Numbered from the stretch's first letter, positions 1 to 11,059 are shown. The stretch: 64,000 nucleotides of DNA from Bedellia somnulentella (GCA_963576735.1 OY755175.1:5224401-5288400), one strand, 5' to 3'. The notes: generated from the letters alone by a model not told the origin. Translations and numbers: made by a program.

Positions 1-101
1 TCTTATAAGACCACTGGCGTTATTATATTTATGTTTAATCTGGATAGCAAGGTATATAAGACGATCCTTGTTTAGTTTCTACACAATATTTACATACATA
101 C

Positions 102-1151
102 ATACGGCAATTTGGAATTTGTGGTAGTCTTCTTCGGTGGATCTCTGCGTATCTTAGGAACAGATCACAACTTGTTGCTATTAAGGGTTTCTTGTCAGCT
201 CCATTGAGGGTCACATCTGGCGTCCCGCAAGGAAGCCATTTGGGCCCTCTGCTCTTTGTCCTTTTCATTAATGACTTGGTAGAGGGTATAGATTCCGACT
301 GTCTCCTTTATGCTGATGATTTGAAAATTTTTCGTCGTATCAAGGACTCTAATGACTGTCAATTGCTACAAAATGATTTACAACAGCTTACAAAATGGTG
401 TCAGGAAAATCGGATGTATTTGAATACCAGTAAATGTTTTTTAATGCCCTTTTCCACAACCAAATCAGATTATGCCGACTACCCATATAAAATAAATGAT
501 GAACGCTTGCAGAAAGAGGATCAAGTTAAAGACTTGGGGGTTATACTTGACAGGGAACTTTCATTTAGACCACATTATAAGTATCTGATATCCTCATGCA
601 ATAAAATGATAGGTTTCTTGTCCAGAGTCAGTAGAGATTTTCGTAATCCACGATCGCTCATTTTGCTTTATTATAGCTTTATACGTAGTAAACTAGAATA
701 TTGCGCTGTGATCTGGACCCCATTTTACCAGGTGCATATTGACGCTATCGAGAGGGTACAGGCTAGATTTCTCAGGGTGCTAACTTATCGCTATGGTCTA
801 AAATATACACAACGATCGTACCTAAGCCGGCAGCTGCATTTTAATGTTAGCACGCTAGAAACCCGTCGAACAGAAATAATGCTCATCACACTCCATAAGA
901 TTCTGCACAGTACACTTTGTACTACATTAGCCTCTACTTTGAATTTAAATATTCATAACTTCAGACCTCGAGCTGTTAAAAACGTAAACACTTTTAATTT
1001 ACCTACTTGTAAAAGCCTAAGAGCTCAGCACGACCCATTCATTCATATGAGACGCCTATGTAATAGTTTGAACAATAGACTTGACATTTTTGTGGGTCTC
1101 AACCGTTTTAGATCACAAATAAGAAATGTATCTCAAAACAAACAAAAGTAA
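102..1151 (+). CDS. Reverse transcriptase, C-terminal part, LINE ORF2 fragment
   Basis: The frame is open for 349 codons with no start of its own. It reads in from a truncated 5' end; the first residues (GSLLRWISAYLRNRS) are the usual RT palm region before the catalytic block. The VPQGSHLGPLLF and LLYADD motifs of non-LTR reverse transcriptases follow, then the thumb and a Cys/His-poor C-terminal region. In an intact element the product would copy the LINE RNA at the chromosomal target. This copy lacks the N-terminal RT fingers and the endonuclease, so it is dead although its remaining frame is unbroken, which suggests fairly recent insertion. Confidence 0.75.
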   Translation: MRQFGICGSLLRWISAYLRNRSQLVAIKGFLSAPLRVTSGVPQGSHLGPLLFVLFINDLVEGIDSDCLLYADDLKIFRRIKDSNDCQLLQNDLQQLTKWCQENRMYLNTSKCFLMPFSTTKSDYADYPYKINDERLQKEDQVKDLGVILDRELSFRPHYKYLISSCNKMIGFLSRVSRDFRNPRSLILLYYSFIRSKLEYCAVIWTPFYQVHIDAIERVQARFLRVLTYRYGLKYTQRSYLSRQLHFNVSTLETRRTEIMLITLHKILHSTLCTTLASTLNLNIHNFRPRAVKNVNTFNLPTCKSLRAQHDPFIHMRRLCNSLNNRLDIFVGLNRFRSQIRNVSQNKQK

Positions 1152-1342
1152 AGTTACAAAATTTAAATTGTTGATACTACTGCTCTACTTCCTTAGTTGT
1201 TATTTTATTTTACTTTTACTTTTATTTTACTCTGTCTTGTTAGGTTTTTTCACAATATTATTATTATTATTAACTAGGGTACTTTATAAATATTTAAGAG
1301 TTTAACGTTTACACGCATAAATTAAATAAATAAAAAAAAAAA
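102..1342 (+). mobile_element. 5'-truncated Jockey/CR1-group non-LTR retrotransposon (LINE)
   Basis: This is the 3' part of a LINE: the second half of a reverse transcriptase ORF, about 190 bp of AT-rich 3' UTR, and an A-rich tail ending near 1342. The 5' end breaks at a short TACA repeat around 90-102, and no endonuclease or ORF1 is present. The tail and RT motifs point to the Jockey superfamily. The exact clade cannot be settled by eye. Confidence 0.8.
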
Positions 1343-1497
1343 GCTGTCAACACACAATTAAGGACATTGTAACTAGAACATAAGGCATTAAGCATGTTAT
1401 TTATCATGTACTGTTTCATGTCTGTAGTGTGATGCATATAAATAAATAAAATAAAAAATACATAGAAACATCACATACCAAACAAAGGTAAAATTAA
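1343..1497. other. AT-rich spacer, possible old LINE tail
   Basis: There is no coding signal here. A second A-rich stretch with AATAAATAAA near 1440-1460 could be the tail of another degraded retroelement, but this is weak. Confidence 0.3.
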
Positions 1498-2508
1498 AAA
1501 TAAAAAAGAAAAACAAAAACTTCAAATTAAAAACTAAACAGAAAAATTAAATATTATTATTTTTTATTTAAAAAAGAACCGCCTTCAAAAATCCAACTGA
1601 AAAGTATAAAATAATTTTTATTTATTTTATTATGTGCAACTCTATTCAAGTTCTTCTTTTTGAAGTCGGTGCCAAACCAATTTTCATGACAAAGAAGAAC
1701 GAATATTAGTGGCCCGCCCAAGTTGAGTGAGTTTTCCACCCCATCAGCGTATGTCATCCTTATAAACCTTCCTTTTTAATCAATTAATAAAAAAAATCGC
1801 ATTAAAATTCATTTCGTAGTTTTACAGATTAAAGTATACATAAGGATGTCCGTATATCCCATACAGGGAGAGAGAAAGCGACTTTGTTTTATACTATGTA
1901 GTGATTTAGATTCTCGGTCGTCTTTTTACAAAGTGTTAGAAGTATTGGTTGTGCCAACTCGGTGCATGCATGTCTCTGTCGAATTGTTAATTCCGTTAGT
2001 TTGAAATCTGATAATCTTACATAACCTAACCTAACGTTAGTTTACTATCTCGCTATCTATCTAAAATTATAATTTACTAGTATTTACAGTTTTACGGTGA
2101 CATGTATATTATGATAATATCTCTGCGGAGTGCGACGCATGCACACCTGGCTAAGCACCGCTCACTGTCCCCCAATTCCATCCTTTATAAAGCGACGTCA
2201 TTGCGAGCGGAAGAAATTTCTTGATTTTTGAGCGCGATTGTGTTACCTACTGTTGTTGAGGCACTATCGATTTATTTATTATTCGTATGGTTTTCTCTAT
2301 GTAGCAATTTTCATTTTGGATTTGTCTGTTTGGCACCGACTTCAAAAAGAAGAACTTGAATAGAGTTGCACATAATAAAATAAATAAAAATTATTTTATA
2401 CTTTTCAGTTGGATTTTTGAAGGCGGTTCTTTTTTAAATAAAAAATAATAATATTTAATTTTTCTGTTTAGTTTTTAATTTGAAGTTTTTGTTTTTCTTT
2501 TTTATTTT
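1498..2508. mobile_element. Foldback element with ~180-bp inverted arms
   Basis: The left arm (about 1498-1677) and right arm (about 2329-2508) are near-perfect reverse complements. For example, GAACCGCCTTCAAAAATCC near 1577 pairs with GGATTTTTGAAGGCGGTTC near 2411. The 650-bp centre has no gene; it includes the sequence around 2140-2230. Long arms around a non-coding centre are typical of foldback or MITE-type DNA transposons. The family is not recognised. Confidence 0.75.
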
Positions 2509-2639
2509 ATACTTTTTAGTGATAAGTTCTTAAATCACTCTGAGTTTTTTTAGTGAATTAGTGATAGTTTTTGAGAGATAAGTTTTACTGTCCGTTTATT
2601 TTATACTTTTTTTAACAGGTAGTTATAATATTTGTTATT

Positions 2640-3183
2640 ATGACTTTAGCTTACTTATTACTATTTTGTTTACCTGCGGGCCTAGATAGAAAAGCAAAGG
2701 ATGCTTTAAGGAAAAGTCGCGTAAGGGAGAACGAAACACCCATCGAAAAAAAAACAAAGACTTCAGCAGGGCAGGCACGAGCCGTATTTAAACTAGTTAT
2801 CGCGTGGGATAAAGCAGCCATCTTTTACGCACTTACTTAGTATCGTATACTGCCATCTCATTCTAACCGTTATCGTGTCGATAACTCGTGCTTGCCCTTC
2901 AGAATGAGAGAGATCGTCAGCGTGCTGCTCTTGCTGCCGAAACAGATGAGCAAAGAGAAGTTCACCTATCACAAATGCGAAGAAACACTCTTATATATAT
3001 GTAGCGTTGAGTCGAGTAAAATCCCTTGATGAGATGGCTTTAAGTGATATGGATTCAAAGAAATTACTTAAATGGTTAAGACCATTCCGAAAGCGCGAAA
3101 TTCCCCATGACGAAAGCGCCTTGATTGAAATGACCAGGATGAAAAACATGATGTTGCAATATATATTTTATTGTTTAATATAA
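2640..3183 (+). pseudogene. Coding-like remnant, possibly from a transposon protein
   Basis: A short frame (about 2680-2768) reads RKAKDALRKSRVRENETPI. After MITE-C at 2769-2897, another frame reads ERDRQRAALAAETDEQRE and ends at a stop near 3001. A third stretch (about 3006-3183) is open and contains DMDSKKLLKWLRPFRKREI. The charged 'ExTxEQRExxL' style resembles N-terminal repeats of some lepidopteran transposon proteins such as Helitron ORFs. The frames do not join, so at best this is a broken gene split by a MITE. The assignment is tentative. Confidence 0.3.
2769..2897 (+). mobile_element. MITE-C copy (AGCACGAGC family)
   Basis: This ~130-bp element has inverted ends (GGGCAGGCACGAGC / CTCGTGCTTGCCC) and the family core TAGTATCGTATACTGCCATC. 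It lies inside a coding-like remnant. Confidence 0.7.
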
Positions 3184-3299
3184 ATTAAGAGTTATTTTAT
3201 TCATGTTTTTATATACTTTTTTGTTCAATAGTTTAGTAACTCTGTTTATTACTAATAAAAAAACTTTATTAACATATATTGATAAATTTCTGTCTAGTA

Positions 3300-3846
3300 T
3301 TGATAACTTTACATACATACTTATAATTCAAACTAAGAAACCTCCTTTTTTTCGAGTCGGTTAAAGAACTTTTAACCCATCTTTTAAATGTAACGAATAC
3401 TTTTCTGAAAACCGCATCCAAATAGCTTAAGCCAAACGTGAGATAATCGCGGACCAACAGACATACATACAGGTCAAACACAGAACCCCCTTTGATTTTT
3501 TGGTCGGTTAAGGCACTAAAACCTTCTCCTAAATGTAACGAATACTTTTCTGAAAACCGCATCCAAATAGCTTAAGCCAAACGTGAGATAATCGCGGACC
3601 AACAGACATACATACAGGTCAAACACAGAACCTCCTTTCTTTTTTTGGTCGGTTAAGGCACTAAAACCTTCTCCTAAATGTAACGAATACTGTCCTGAAA
3701 ACCGCATCCAAATAGCTTAAGCCAAACTCGAGATAATCGCGGACAATTATACATACATACATACATACATACATACATACATACATACATACATACATAC
3801 AAACAATTGAACTGAGAACCTCCTTTTTTGAAGTCGGTTAAAAAGT
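3300..3846. repeat. 145-bp tandem array with ATAC microsatellite
   Basis: The motif ATAATCGCGGAC recurs at 3443, 3588 and 3733, giving a 145-bp unit and about 3.5 copies. The end is a long (ATAC)n run at about 3750-3800 followed by GAACCTCCTTTTTTGAAGTCGG. Open frames on the minus strand here repeat the same peptide and are by-products of the tandem unit. The same sequence, 1.5 units long, is inserted in the Helitron at 37122-38343. Confidence 0.85.
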
Positions 3847-4944
3847 AGTTTTTCCAACGAGATTCTTTTACGAGTACATGTCTCAGACAACGAAGTAGAT
3901 TTATTCAGCCCTAGTACCTCATACCTTTCCAAGTTACAAATTCTAACCTAAAATCACACCGTATTCATCACTCGATACATAAAATTGAGTTGATATTGAA
4001 TCCAAATCAAGGAAACTGGCATCGCAAGGCTGCCCGCACGTGCTGCGGGTGGCGGCGCGGCGGCGCTCGCGTGAGCGCGGTTGGCGCGATGCCCGGATAT
4101 TTCAGGGTCCGCGGCGGTTTCTAAACCATTGTTACCAACTTGTTGTGTGCTCTTTGTAATCTACCGTTGCTTGGCTATGAAGTTAGGCTGGTATTTGTGA
4201 GGGGTAGGTAGAGATTACATTGCTATAAGATCTTTTCATAGCAAGATCATTTCACGGAGATTATGTATACTTTCGATGCATTTGATCCTAGTATGACATT
4301 GGACGTTGACCCTTAAAATCTGCGCATTTCAGTTTTCTTTTATAATTCCTCGTTGATACTCCATTCCTACTCCAAATTTTGAAGTGATCTAACCACCTTT
4401 ACATCGCCTTTCTTATTTGCGTAACCTTCATTCTTTTTTTCATTTTGCTCTACTACTACTCTATCCATTTATTTGACCTCATTACTTAAATTATTACAAT
4501 AGGCGTAAGGCTGTAACACATCGTAAGATGGGCAACATTAGTAGTACTCGTAGTAAATAAATGCTAACGTCATATTATAGTAATGCAAAATATTAAAATT
4601 TATTCGTAAATAAGCAATACGTGGTATATGAATAAAAGCAATATACAGCCTTTCTGCGCACGCGTGCTGGGATCATTGGCTCGGCCTACTAACGCACGGT
4701 GACATTGTGCTGTATTGTCTGAGGTGTAAGAATATTTTAACTGAATCATTGAAATACCTGACTTTGTCAGCACCACAACAATCTGATGATAACGATAGTT
4801 TTGTTTGGCAATTATGATTCAGCATACAGCATTGGTAGTTCTGTGACCAAAAGTGTCATGGGTCCAAATCCTAAATTATCATATTAATGGGCGAAGTAAA
4901 ACATGCATATTTATCATTTAAGGAAAAAGAAATATAACATAATC
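3847..4944. other. No gene seen; contains a GC-rich patch
   Basis: There is no open frame or known repeat in most of this stretch. A strikingly GC-rich block at about 4016-4125 (GGCGGCGCGGCGGCGCTCGC) stands out against the AT-rich surroundings. Neither strand gives a convincing exon there. Confidence 0.5.
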
Positions 4945-5136
4945 AACCGTGCTTCGTAGGGCACGTTAAGCCGTCTCAGTCCCAGCTACTATCACGGTAG
5001 TAGTCGTTAGTCTACCAACCCGCAATTGGCAAGCGTGGTGGACAAAGGCTAAATCACCCTATATATATAGGGTAGGCTTGAGCCCCTTTGTGGGGACATA
5101 TATTGGCTGTGAGGAAATAGATAAATAAATAAATAC
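4945..5136 (+). mobile_element. Possible LINE 3' end with AATA tail
   Basis: The block around GGGCACGTTAAGCCGTCTC, followed by GCGTGGTGGACAAAGGC and an (AATA)n run at about 5122-5136, resembles a common lepidopteran retroelement 3' end. No coding part is present. From 5137 to 5583 I see only AT-rich sequence. Confidence 0.35.
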
Positions 5137-5583
5137 GGACATATGCACAGATCAGGTTAGCCCTAAGTAAAACTTGTATTATGGGATACTAACTCAACGA
5201 TATAATAAGACTTATTATGTTTTAAACCACTTGAATCTCGAATTAATTCCAAAATTAAGACAGTCTTGAAAATTAAGTTTCTACTTTATCTGATTACAAA
5301 TGCCATTTAAGTTCTTTATCAACTCTCAGCTGTAATTCGCTTTGCCGTTACCATGATTTATATGTGTTTCATGATTGTACTAACTGTGTGTTTCTAAGAA
5401 AAACTATTGTATTTTAACGAGTAATGTTCGGAAACTAATATAATATTTACGGCTCATTGTCCAGTTGTTTTGATAACGGTATTGTTGTGTTAAACTTTGT
5501 TATATCATCCGACTGTTATTAGGTACGTCATTAATACAAATACATGAAAAATAAAAAAATATTTCTAAGAATATTGTTTTCAA

Positions 5584-5828
5584 CATACATACATAAATAT
5601 TTTCAAATACTCACGTCTCTAAATCCCTAGAAGGGGTAGCCATAGCTTTGGAATAAGAAATTCCTCAGCCACTTTTGGATGTAGGAGTGAGGACAAGATC
5701 AATGCATGTAAAATGTCGGTTTTTGCTGATGGGTCTCCAGTCGCATCGCCCAAAAATCACCCGTCTACTTTTACGAAAACCTAGGGGAAGAAATGATGTA
5801 GAACTAATTTTAAACCGACACTACACAT
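5584..5828 (-). mobile_element. SINE-B, diverged
   Basis: This is a full-length but mutated copy. The tail repeats (ACATACATAC) lie at the low-coordinate side and the head (CCGACACTACAC) at 5815-5828. The following 5829-6175 shows no gene. Confidence 0.75.
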
Positions 5829-6175
5829 TTACTGGTATTTGTGCTATTGAAGAACAGATGAGTGGAACCGCTTAAATAACATTAATGAAGACAGCAATAC
5901 ACACAGTACACTAATCTTGAAAATGATAAGTAACTAGGGTACATAGAGAATTTAACTAAATAGAGCGGAAACCACAAAAATTGCTAAAAAAAATCCACTA
6001 AAAACAAATTGTCAAAATATGATGTCCTTACATCCTGATTGGTTTAATCCATGTCCTGATTTTTGTCGTTCATACATTTGCTTCGCTTAAGTCAGTTGAT
6101 ATGCACTGAATCATTTACGAAATTACCTATTTACTTAAGTACTCTATATTCGGGTATAACAGATTGCTGTTTTTT

Positions 6176-6422
6176 ACATACATACATATACTCACGGCTA
6201 TAAATCCCTAGAAGGGGTAGCCAGAGCTAAGGAATTCGAAATTCCTCAGCCACGTTTGGAAAGTTGAGTGGGAAAAAGATGGTAAAATAAAGGTTGTTGG
6301 TGATGGGTCTCCAACCGCATCGCCCAAAAATCCCTTAAAAGCCCCGATACCGTTAGTCGCCTCTTACGTACACCCACCGGAAGAAATGGTGTAGTGCTAT
6401 TCTAAGCCGACACTACACAGCA
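6176..6422 (-). mobile_element. SINE-B, full length
   Basis: It runs from tail ACATACATACATATACTCACGGC at the left to head GCCGACACTACACAGC at the right. The internal box GGTTGGAGACCC (minus strand) resembles a pol III B box. Confidence 0.85.
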
Positions 6423-6655
6423 AACTGCTGATTTTCTTCTAAATTAAGGTTGATATGATGGCATTACCTTCTTTGTATTAAATCAACAAAACGAACAAAG
6501 CAACCCAAGTATAAATACGATAACAACAAAGTGCATTATGAACCTCCAGTTACGAAGCATGAATCATAGTTATTGTCAATCTCCATACAAACAAAATGTA
6601 ATAAACATGTTTTTTGTAAATACTTTGTAGACTCAGCTTGAAATAGTCAACTCAG

Positions 6656-6797
6656 AGGAGGCCTAGCACGAACGCTAATTTATCGTCGCGATAGTGGTTA
6701 GAATGAGATGACAGTATACGATACTAAGTAATTGCGAAAGAAATGGCTGTTTTATACCACGCGATATCTATTTAAAAGGTCGCTCGTACTAGCAATG
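6656..6797 (-). mobile_element. MITE-C copy
   Basis: Ends GGCCTAGCACGAACGC and GGTCGCTCGTACTAGC enclose the family core (GTTAGAATGAGATGACAGTA). It is a palindromic foldback element with no ORF. From 6798 to 7092 there is only AT-rich sequence. Confidence 0.75.
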
Positions 6798-7092
6798 CAG
6801 GTCTCAGTTACTTTAGTTTGCAGTATGCAACGCAATTATCGGTTATTGACCCAATTTTGTAGCAATGAGATAATTAACTACTCTTAATATTTATGAGTTT
6901 AATAACTAACACATGAAAGCAATAAAGCATAATAATGTCTTATTTTTCATTAACAGCTCTTCTGAAAAAATAAAAATAAACTTTATTTTCCTCTATTTAT
7001 AAAAATTTGTTGCTAAATAGGAACAATAACTTTAACGTCCTGTAACCAAAAGAGGATTTCTTTTCTTCCTGATATTGTTTCTTATCTTAACT

Positions 7093-7600
7093 CAACTCAA
7101 AAATTCACGCCGTATATCCCCGAAGAGGTTTGCAGACGCACTATTACTTCTGAACATCACGTGACATGGTCTCCCTATATTCAGAGTACCCACGTTTTGC
7201 TAGTATAGTGTATATTACTTCTGAACATCACGTGACATGGTCTCCTGGTATTCAGAGTACCCACGTTTTGCTAGTATAGTGTATATTACTTCTGAACATC
7301 ACGTGACATGGTCTCCTGGTATTCAGAGTACCCACGTTTTGCTAGTATAGTGTATATTACTTCTGAACATCACGTGACATGGTCTCCTGGTATTCAGAGT
7401 ACCCACGTTTTGCTAGTATAGTGTATATTACTTCTGAACATCACGTGACATGGTCTCCTGGTATTCAGAGTACCCACGTTTTGCTAGTATAGTGTATATT
7501 ACTTCTGAACATCACGTGACATGGTCTCCTGGTATTCAGAGTACCCACGTTTTGCTAGTATAGTGGACTCACGTTGTTTTCCATCACGGTTAGAACCATT
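7093..7600 (-). mobile_element. SINE-A enlarged by an internal satellite
   Basis: The 3' end (TCACGCCGTATATCCCCGAAG, read on +) and the inner part (GTTTTCCATCACGGTTAG) of SINE-A flank a tandem array. The array unit is itself SINE-A sequence, so the satellite grew inside this copy. The tRNA-like head is missing. Confidence 0.75.
7143..7568. repeat. 71-bp satellite, six copies
   Basis: The phrase ATTACTTCTGAACATCACG starts at 7143, 7214, 7285, 7356, 7427 and 7498, an exact 71-bp period. Copies 2-6 are almost identical, while copy 1 has a small difference near 7173-7178 (CCCTATATTC instead of CCTGGTATTC). There are no unique spacers between units, so it is not a CRISPR array. Confidence 0.95.
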
Positions 7601-7891
7601 CCTTATCACAATTATAATTCAATAGCAGGTTTTTCTTTGAAATATCTTACCAGCATCCCAATCAATAGAAGTACACTGTTGCGCATAGTTCTCTCACAAA
7701 TATCTCCAGAATAACCCACAAGAAGAACCGACGGCTTGGGCAGTGTAGAGAACTTTATCGAGAACAATATTTTATATTAATAAATAAAATCCATCCTTGT
7801 ATGCCATAGTTTACTAAATGTTTCAAGATTTAACAAATGGTAAATTAGAATTATATATGTACGAACACATTAGGTTGTTGTTTTCTCTTTT

Positions 7892-8063
7892 TCTAGCTAA
7901 AAACTCTTCAGCCACATTTGGAAGTTGATAGGGGACAAGATGGTAGAAATAAAGTATCGTTGGTGATAAGTCTCCAACCGTATCACCCATAAACTTAGTC
8001 GCCTCTTACGATACTCGTGGATAGAAAGGGGTAGTGACATTCTAAGCCAGCACTAAACGGCAC
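7892..8063 (-). mobile_element. SINE-B, 3'-truncated and diverged
   Basis: The middle (CAGCCACATTTGGAAGTTG) and the head region (TTCTAAGCCAGCAC) of SINE-B are readable on the minus strand. The tail hairpin is missing. Confidence 0.65.
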
Positions 8064-8197
8064 ATTAAGAATCTATGACGAATGTCTTTGTTAACATCAA
8101 TTTGCCTTTCATGAGCCTTCACGCGTTTATTTCGCTTGCACTTAAACTGTGACCGTTTAGTTATGGTAAAATGTATTTAATTTAAATTTGTCCTGTA

Positions 8198-8442
8198 GCT
8201 GTGTAGTGTCGGCTTAGAATAGCACTACCCCATTTCTTCCGGAGGGTGTACGTAAGAGGCGACTAACGAACTTGGGGCTTTTAAGGGATTTTTGGGCGAT
8301 GCGGTTGGAGACCCATCACCAACAACCTTTATTCTACCATCTTTTCCCCACTCAACTTCCAAAAGTGGCTGAGGAATTTATAATTTCTCAGCTCTGGCTA
8401 CCCCTTTTAGGGATTTATAGCCGTGAGTATATGTATGTATGT
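8198..8442 (+). mobile_element. SINE-B, full length
   Basis: Head GCTGTGTAGTGTCGGCTTAG at the left, tail GCCGTGAGTATATGTATGTATG at the right. Small open frames across it arise by chance. Confidence 0.9.
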
Positions 8443-8486
8443 TCTTTGTCCCTCAAGTACGAAACAATTGTTATCACCAGAGTGAG

Positions 8487-8911
8487 CATACATACACCCA
8501 TATACTCACAATAATAAATCTCTAGAAGGGGTAGCCAGAGCTTCGGAATAAGAAATTCCTTAGCCATTTTTGGAAATTGAGTGGGGAAAAGTTTGTAAAG
8601 TTGTGGGAGTCATGTTAGTGCGCACACTACTGCGGACTCACTCGCACATAGTAGCGTCTCACTCATATTCCTACATCGCGGAGTGTAAATGTTTTTTTAG
8701 TTAAGCATAGATACAAATTATAAGTTGGTACACAGCAGGGTGTACTGGCCAGTATATCTTTGCTGTTCCCACAAAGTTAATGTTTTTGGTGAGTGGTCTC
8801 CAACCATATCGCCCAAAAATCTCATAAAACGCTCCAATACCCTAAGCCGCCTCTTACGAATACCCACGGAAAAAATGGAGTAGTGCTTTTCTAAGCCGAC
8901 ACTACACAGCA
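8487..8911 (-). mobile_element. SINE-B split by a small insertion
   Basis: The tail half (8487-8596) and head half (8775-8911) are collinear with other SINE-B copies. They are separated by about 178 bp of unrelated sequence. Confidence 0.8.
8597..8774. mobile_element. Small non-autonomous DNA element inside SINE-B
   Basis: This ~178-bp sequence begins TGTGGGAGTC and ends GTTCCCACA, a short inverted end, and is bordered on both sides by AAGTT. It interrupts a SINE-B, so its limits are set by the host repeat. There is no ORF and the family is unknown. Confidence 0.55.
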
Positions 8912-9170
8912 AGAGTCAGCATTGCAGAAATATATTTATTATTTATGTAAAATATTACGAAATAGTAAATGGACGGTACATGACGGTCAGTGAGCAACAT
9001 AAAGATACGTGGTGTAACAGGATTCCAGATAAGAGCTCTATGTTTGTCCTCATTACTAGACAAATTGTTTCGACAAATAGTCACTCTAGAACATTATTAT
9101 ATCATCACCGTTAATATTATTATACAATTACAACAAGGTCTTTGATTTTACCAAGATAATAGATATGCAT

Positions 9171-9416
9171 GTGCTGTGTAGTGTCGGCTTAGAATAGCAC
9201 TACCCCAATTCTTCCGATGGGTGTACGTAAGAGGCGACTAACGGTATTGGGGCTTTTAAGGGATTTTTGGGCGATGCGGATGGAGACCCATCACCAAAAA
9301 CCTTTATTTAACCATCTTTTCCCCACTTACTTTCCAAAAGTGGCTGAGGAATTTATAATTCCTTAGCTCTGGCTACCCCATCTAGGGATTTATAGCCGTG
9401 AGTATATGTTTGTATG
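9171..9416 (+). mobile_element. SINE-B with 11-bp target-site duplication
   Basis: The direct repeat TAGATATGCAT is at 9160-9170 and 9417-9427, exactly bordering the element. It is full length, with head GTGCTGTGTAGTG and tail GTATATGTTTGTATG. The duplication shows insertion by target-primed reverse transcription rather than cut-and-paste. Confidence 0.92.
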
Positions 9417-9530
9417 TAGATATGCATTTTTTTTTTGAAACTATCTCTTTCTGAATAATCTACCTAATGTGAAACTACAAATATTAAACTAAACTAAACA
9501 TATTCTGAAATGTAATTATACATACATACA

Positions 9531-9902
9531 TTCATATACATAAACATAAACATAAACGTTCACGCCGAATATCCCCGAAGGGGTTGGCAGAGATACTAAT
9601 ACTTCTGAACATCACGTGACTTTGTCACCTGGTGTTCAGAGTACCCACGTTTTGCATGGACAGTGTACTCACGTGACAGGGGCAGGCCTATCGCCGTTTT
9701 GTACGAATACACTGTCACATGACTAAGTACAACTCAGTCATGTGGGTTTCCTCACGATGTTTTCCCTCACCGTTAACAACCATGATAAATTAACCACACA
9801 TATGTCTTTAGAAAAGACAAATTGGTGTAGGCCCGACCCGGGATTTGAATACTAGTCGCTTGCACGAGAACCGAGTGTTCTACCCATTGGGCTATCACGG
9901 TT
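9531..9902 (-). mobile_element. SINE-A, full length with tRNA-like head
   Basis: On the minus strand it starts CCGTGATAGCCCAATGGG (A-box-like) and continues to TCAAATCCCGGGTC (B-box-like). It ends in the CCCCTTCGGGGATATTC hairpin and a (TTATG/TTTATG)n tail at the low-coordinate side. These are the hallmarks of a tRNA-derived SINE read by RNA polymerase III. Confidence 0.9.
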
Positions 9903-10407
9903 TCTACCTACACGGTTACCAATTAAAAACCTCATTAAAGTCTATATTCGGTCTTCAAATATGGGATCACATATTTAAATGATGTTTTTTTAGTTGTAGA
10001 CATTGTTTACCAACTAAAGGAGAGTATTTATTATTAATCTTCATTCCGTCCAATAAATTTTGCATGCATTTATTGGTGTAAGACGGGGTAGATTCCCTTA
10101 AATTTGTTTGCATTTCATCACGGCTCTCTCTTAGTTATTATTATAAGATTACACAGTAAAAATCATTATTTTATAGATTGTTGACGAGTTTTTAGAGCCA
10201 TTTTTAATTGCTGGAGTTATTTTAGCTTTCAGTTTTATACAAATACACTATTCTTATGAAAATATTCTAGCTAACAATAATTATTGTTTTATTCGTTAAT
10301 ATTGAAAACCTAGTGTGGAGGAAAAGGGAAGATCTTCCGCCAGGCGGTGGTATGCCTGGGGACCGCGGTCCTACTGTATTAAGTTGGAACTTGTATATAT
10401 AGTAAAC
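9903..10407. other. AT-rich spacer, no gene seen
   Basis: No supported feature. A short frame beginning at 10315 runs into the following SINE-A and is not credible. Confidence 0.5.
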
Positions 10408-10739
10408 ATTTTAGAAAGGGTTGGCAGAGGTACTTATACTTCTGAACATCACGTGACTTTGTCACCTGGTGTTCAGAGTACCCACGTTTTGCATGGACAG
10501 TGTACTCACGTGATAGGGGGCAGGCCTATCGCCGTTTTGTACGAATACACTGTCACATGACTAAGTACAACTCAGCCATGTGGGTTTCCTCACGATGTTT
10601 TCCCTCACCGTCAACAACCATGATAAATTAACCACACATATGTCTTTAGAAAAGACAAATTGGTGTAGGCCCGACCCAGGATTTGAACACTAGTCGTTTG
10701 CACGATAAGCGAGTGTTCTACCCACTGGGCTATCACGGT
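10408..10739 (-). mobile_element. SINE-A, 3'-truncated
   Basis: Head and body are intact (CCGTGATAGCCCAGTGGG on the minus strand), but the terminal hairpin and tail are replaced by TTTAGAAAGGGTTGGC at the left end. Confidence 0.85.
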
Positions 10740-10751
10740 TATTATACATAT

Positions 10752-10848
10752 ATATTATTATACATTCATATACTCACGGCTATACATCCCTAAAAAGGAT
10801 AGCCACAGCTTCAGAATCAGAAAATTCTTCAGCCATTTTCAGAAGTGT
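10752..10848 (-). mobile_element. SINE-B 3' fragment
   Basis: Only the tail half is present (ATACTCACGGCTATACATCCC to CAGCCATTTTC). A 5'-truncated SINE is the usual result of incomplete reverse transcription. Confidence 0.7.
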
Positions 10849-10889
10849 AATTATAAGTAGTTGACATAAAGTTATAATTATTATAGTTA

Positions 10890-11059
10890 CATACATACAT
10901 ATTCTCACGCCGTTAGTTCCCATTGGGGTAGGCAGAGACTATCGATCGCCTCTTTGTACGATCCTGGCAAACCTCTCTGGCTTCGTTTACATCCATCAAT
11001 CTTTTCATACATGCTCTTTTATTCTTCATACTGCGGACACCTGCCTTTTTGAGTTATAT
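10890..11059 (-). mobile_element. RTE-like LINE 3' end with 20-bp target-site duplication
   Basis: The last ~170 bp of the LINE are in reverse orientation. The 3' tail (TACATACATACATATTCTCACG) is at the left, and the coding end (AAGCCAGAGAGGTTTGCCAG on -) is to the right. A perfect 20-bp direct repeat at 10870-10889 and 11060-11079 brackets it. Confidence 0.9.

Noticed and set aside
2020..2040. Telomere-like CCTAACCTAAC
   Set aside because: Only two units of the insect (CCTAA)n repeat. Far too short for a telomeric tract.
7143..7568. CRISPR-like array of direct repeats
   Set aside because: The whole 71-bp period is repeated with no unique spacers, and the unit is SINE-A sequence in a eukaryotic context.
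8272..8514. 80-aa ORF
   Set aside because: It lies entirely across a SINE-B; similar frames recur in other SINE-B copies, for example 38988-39185.
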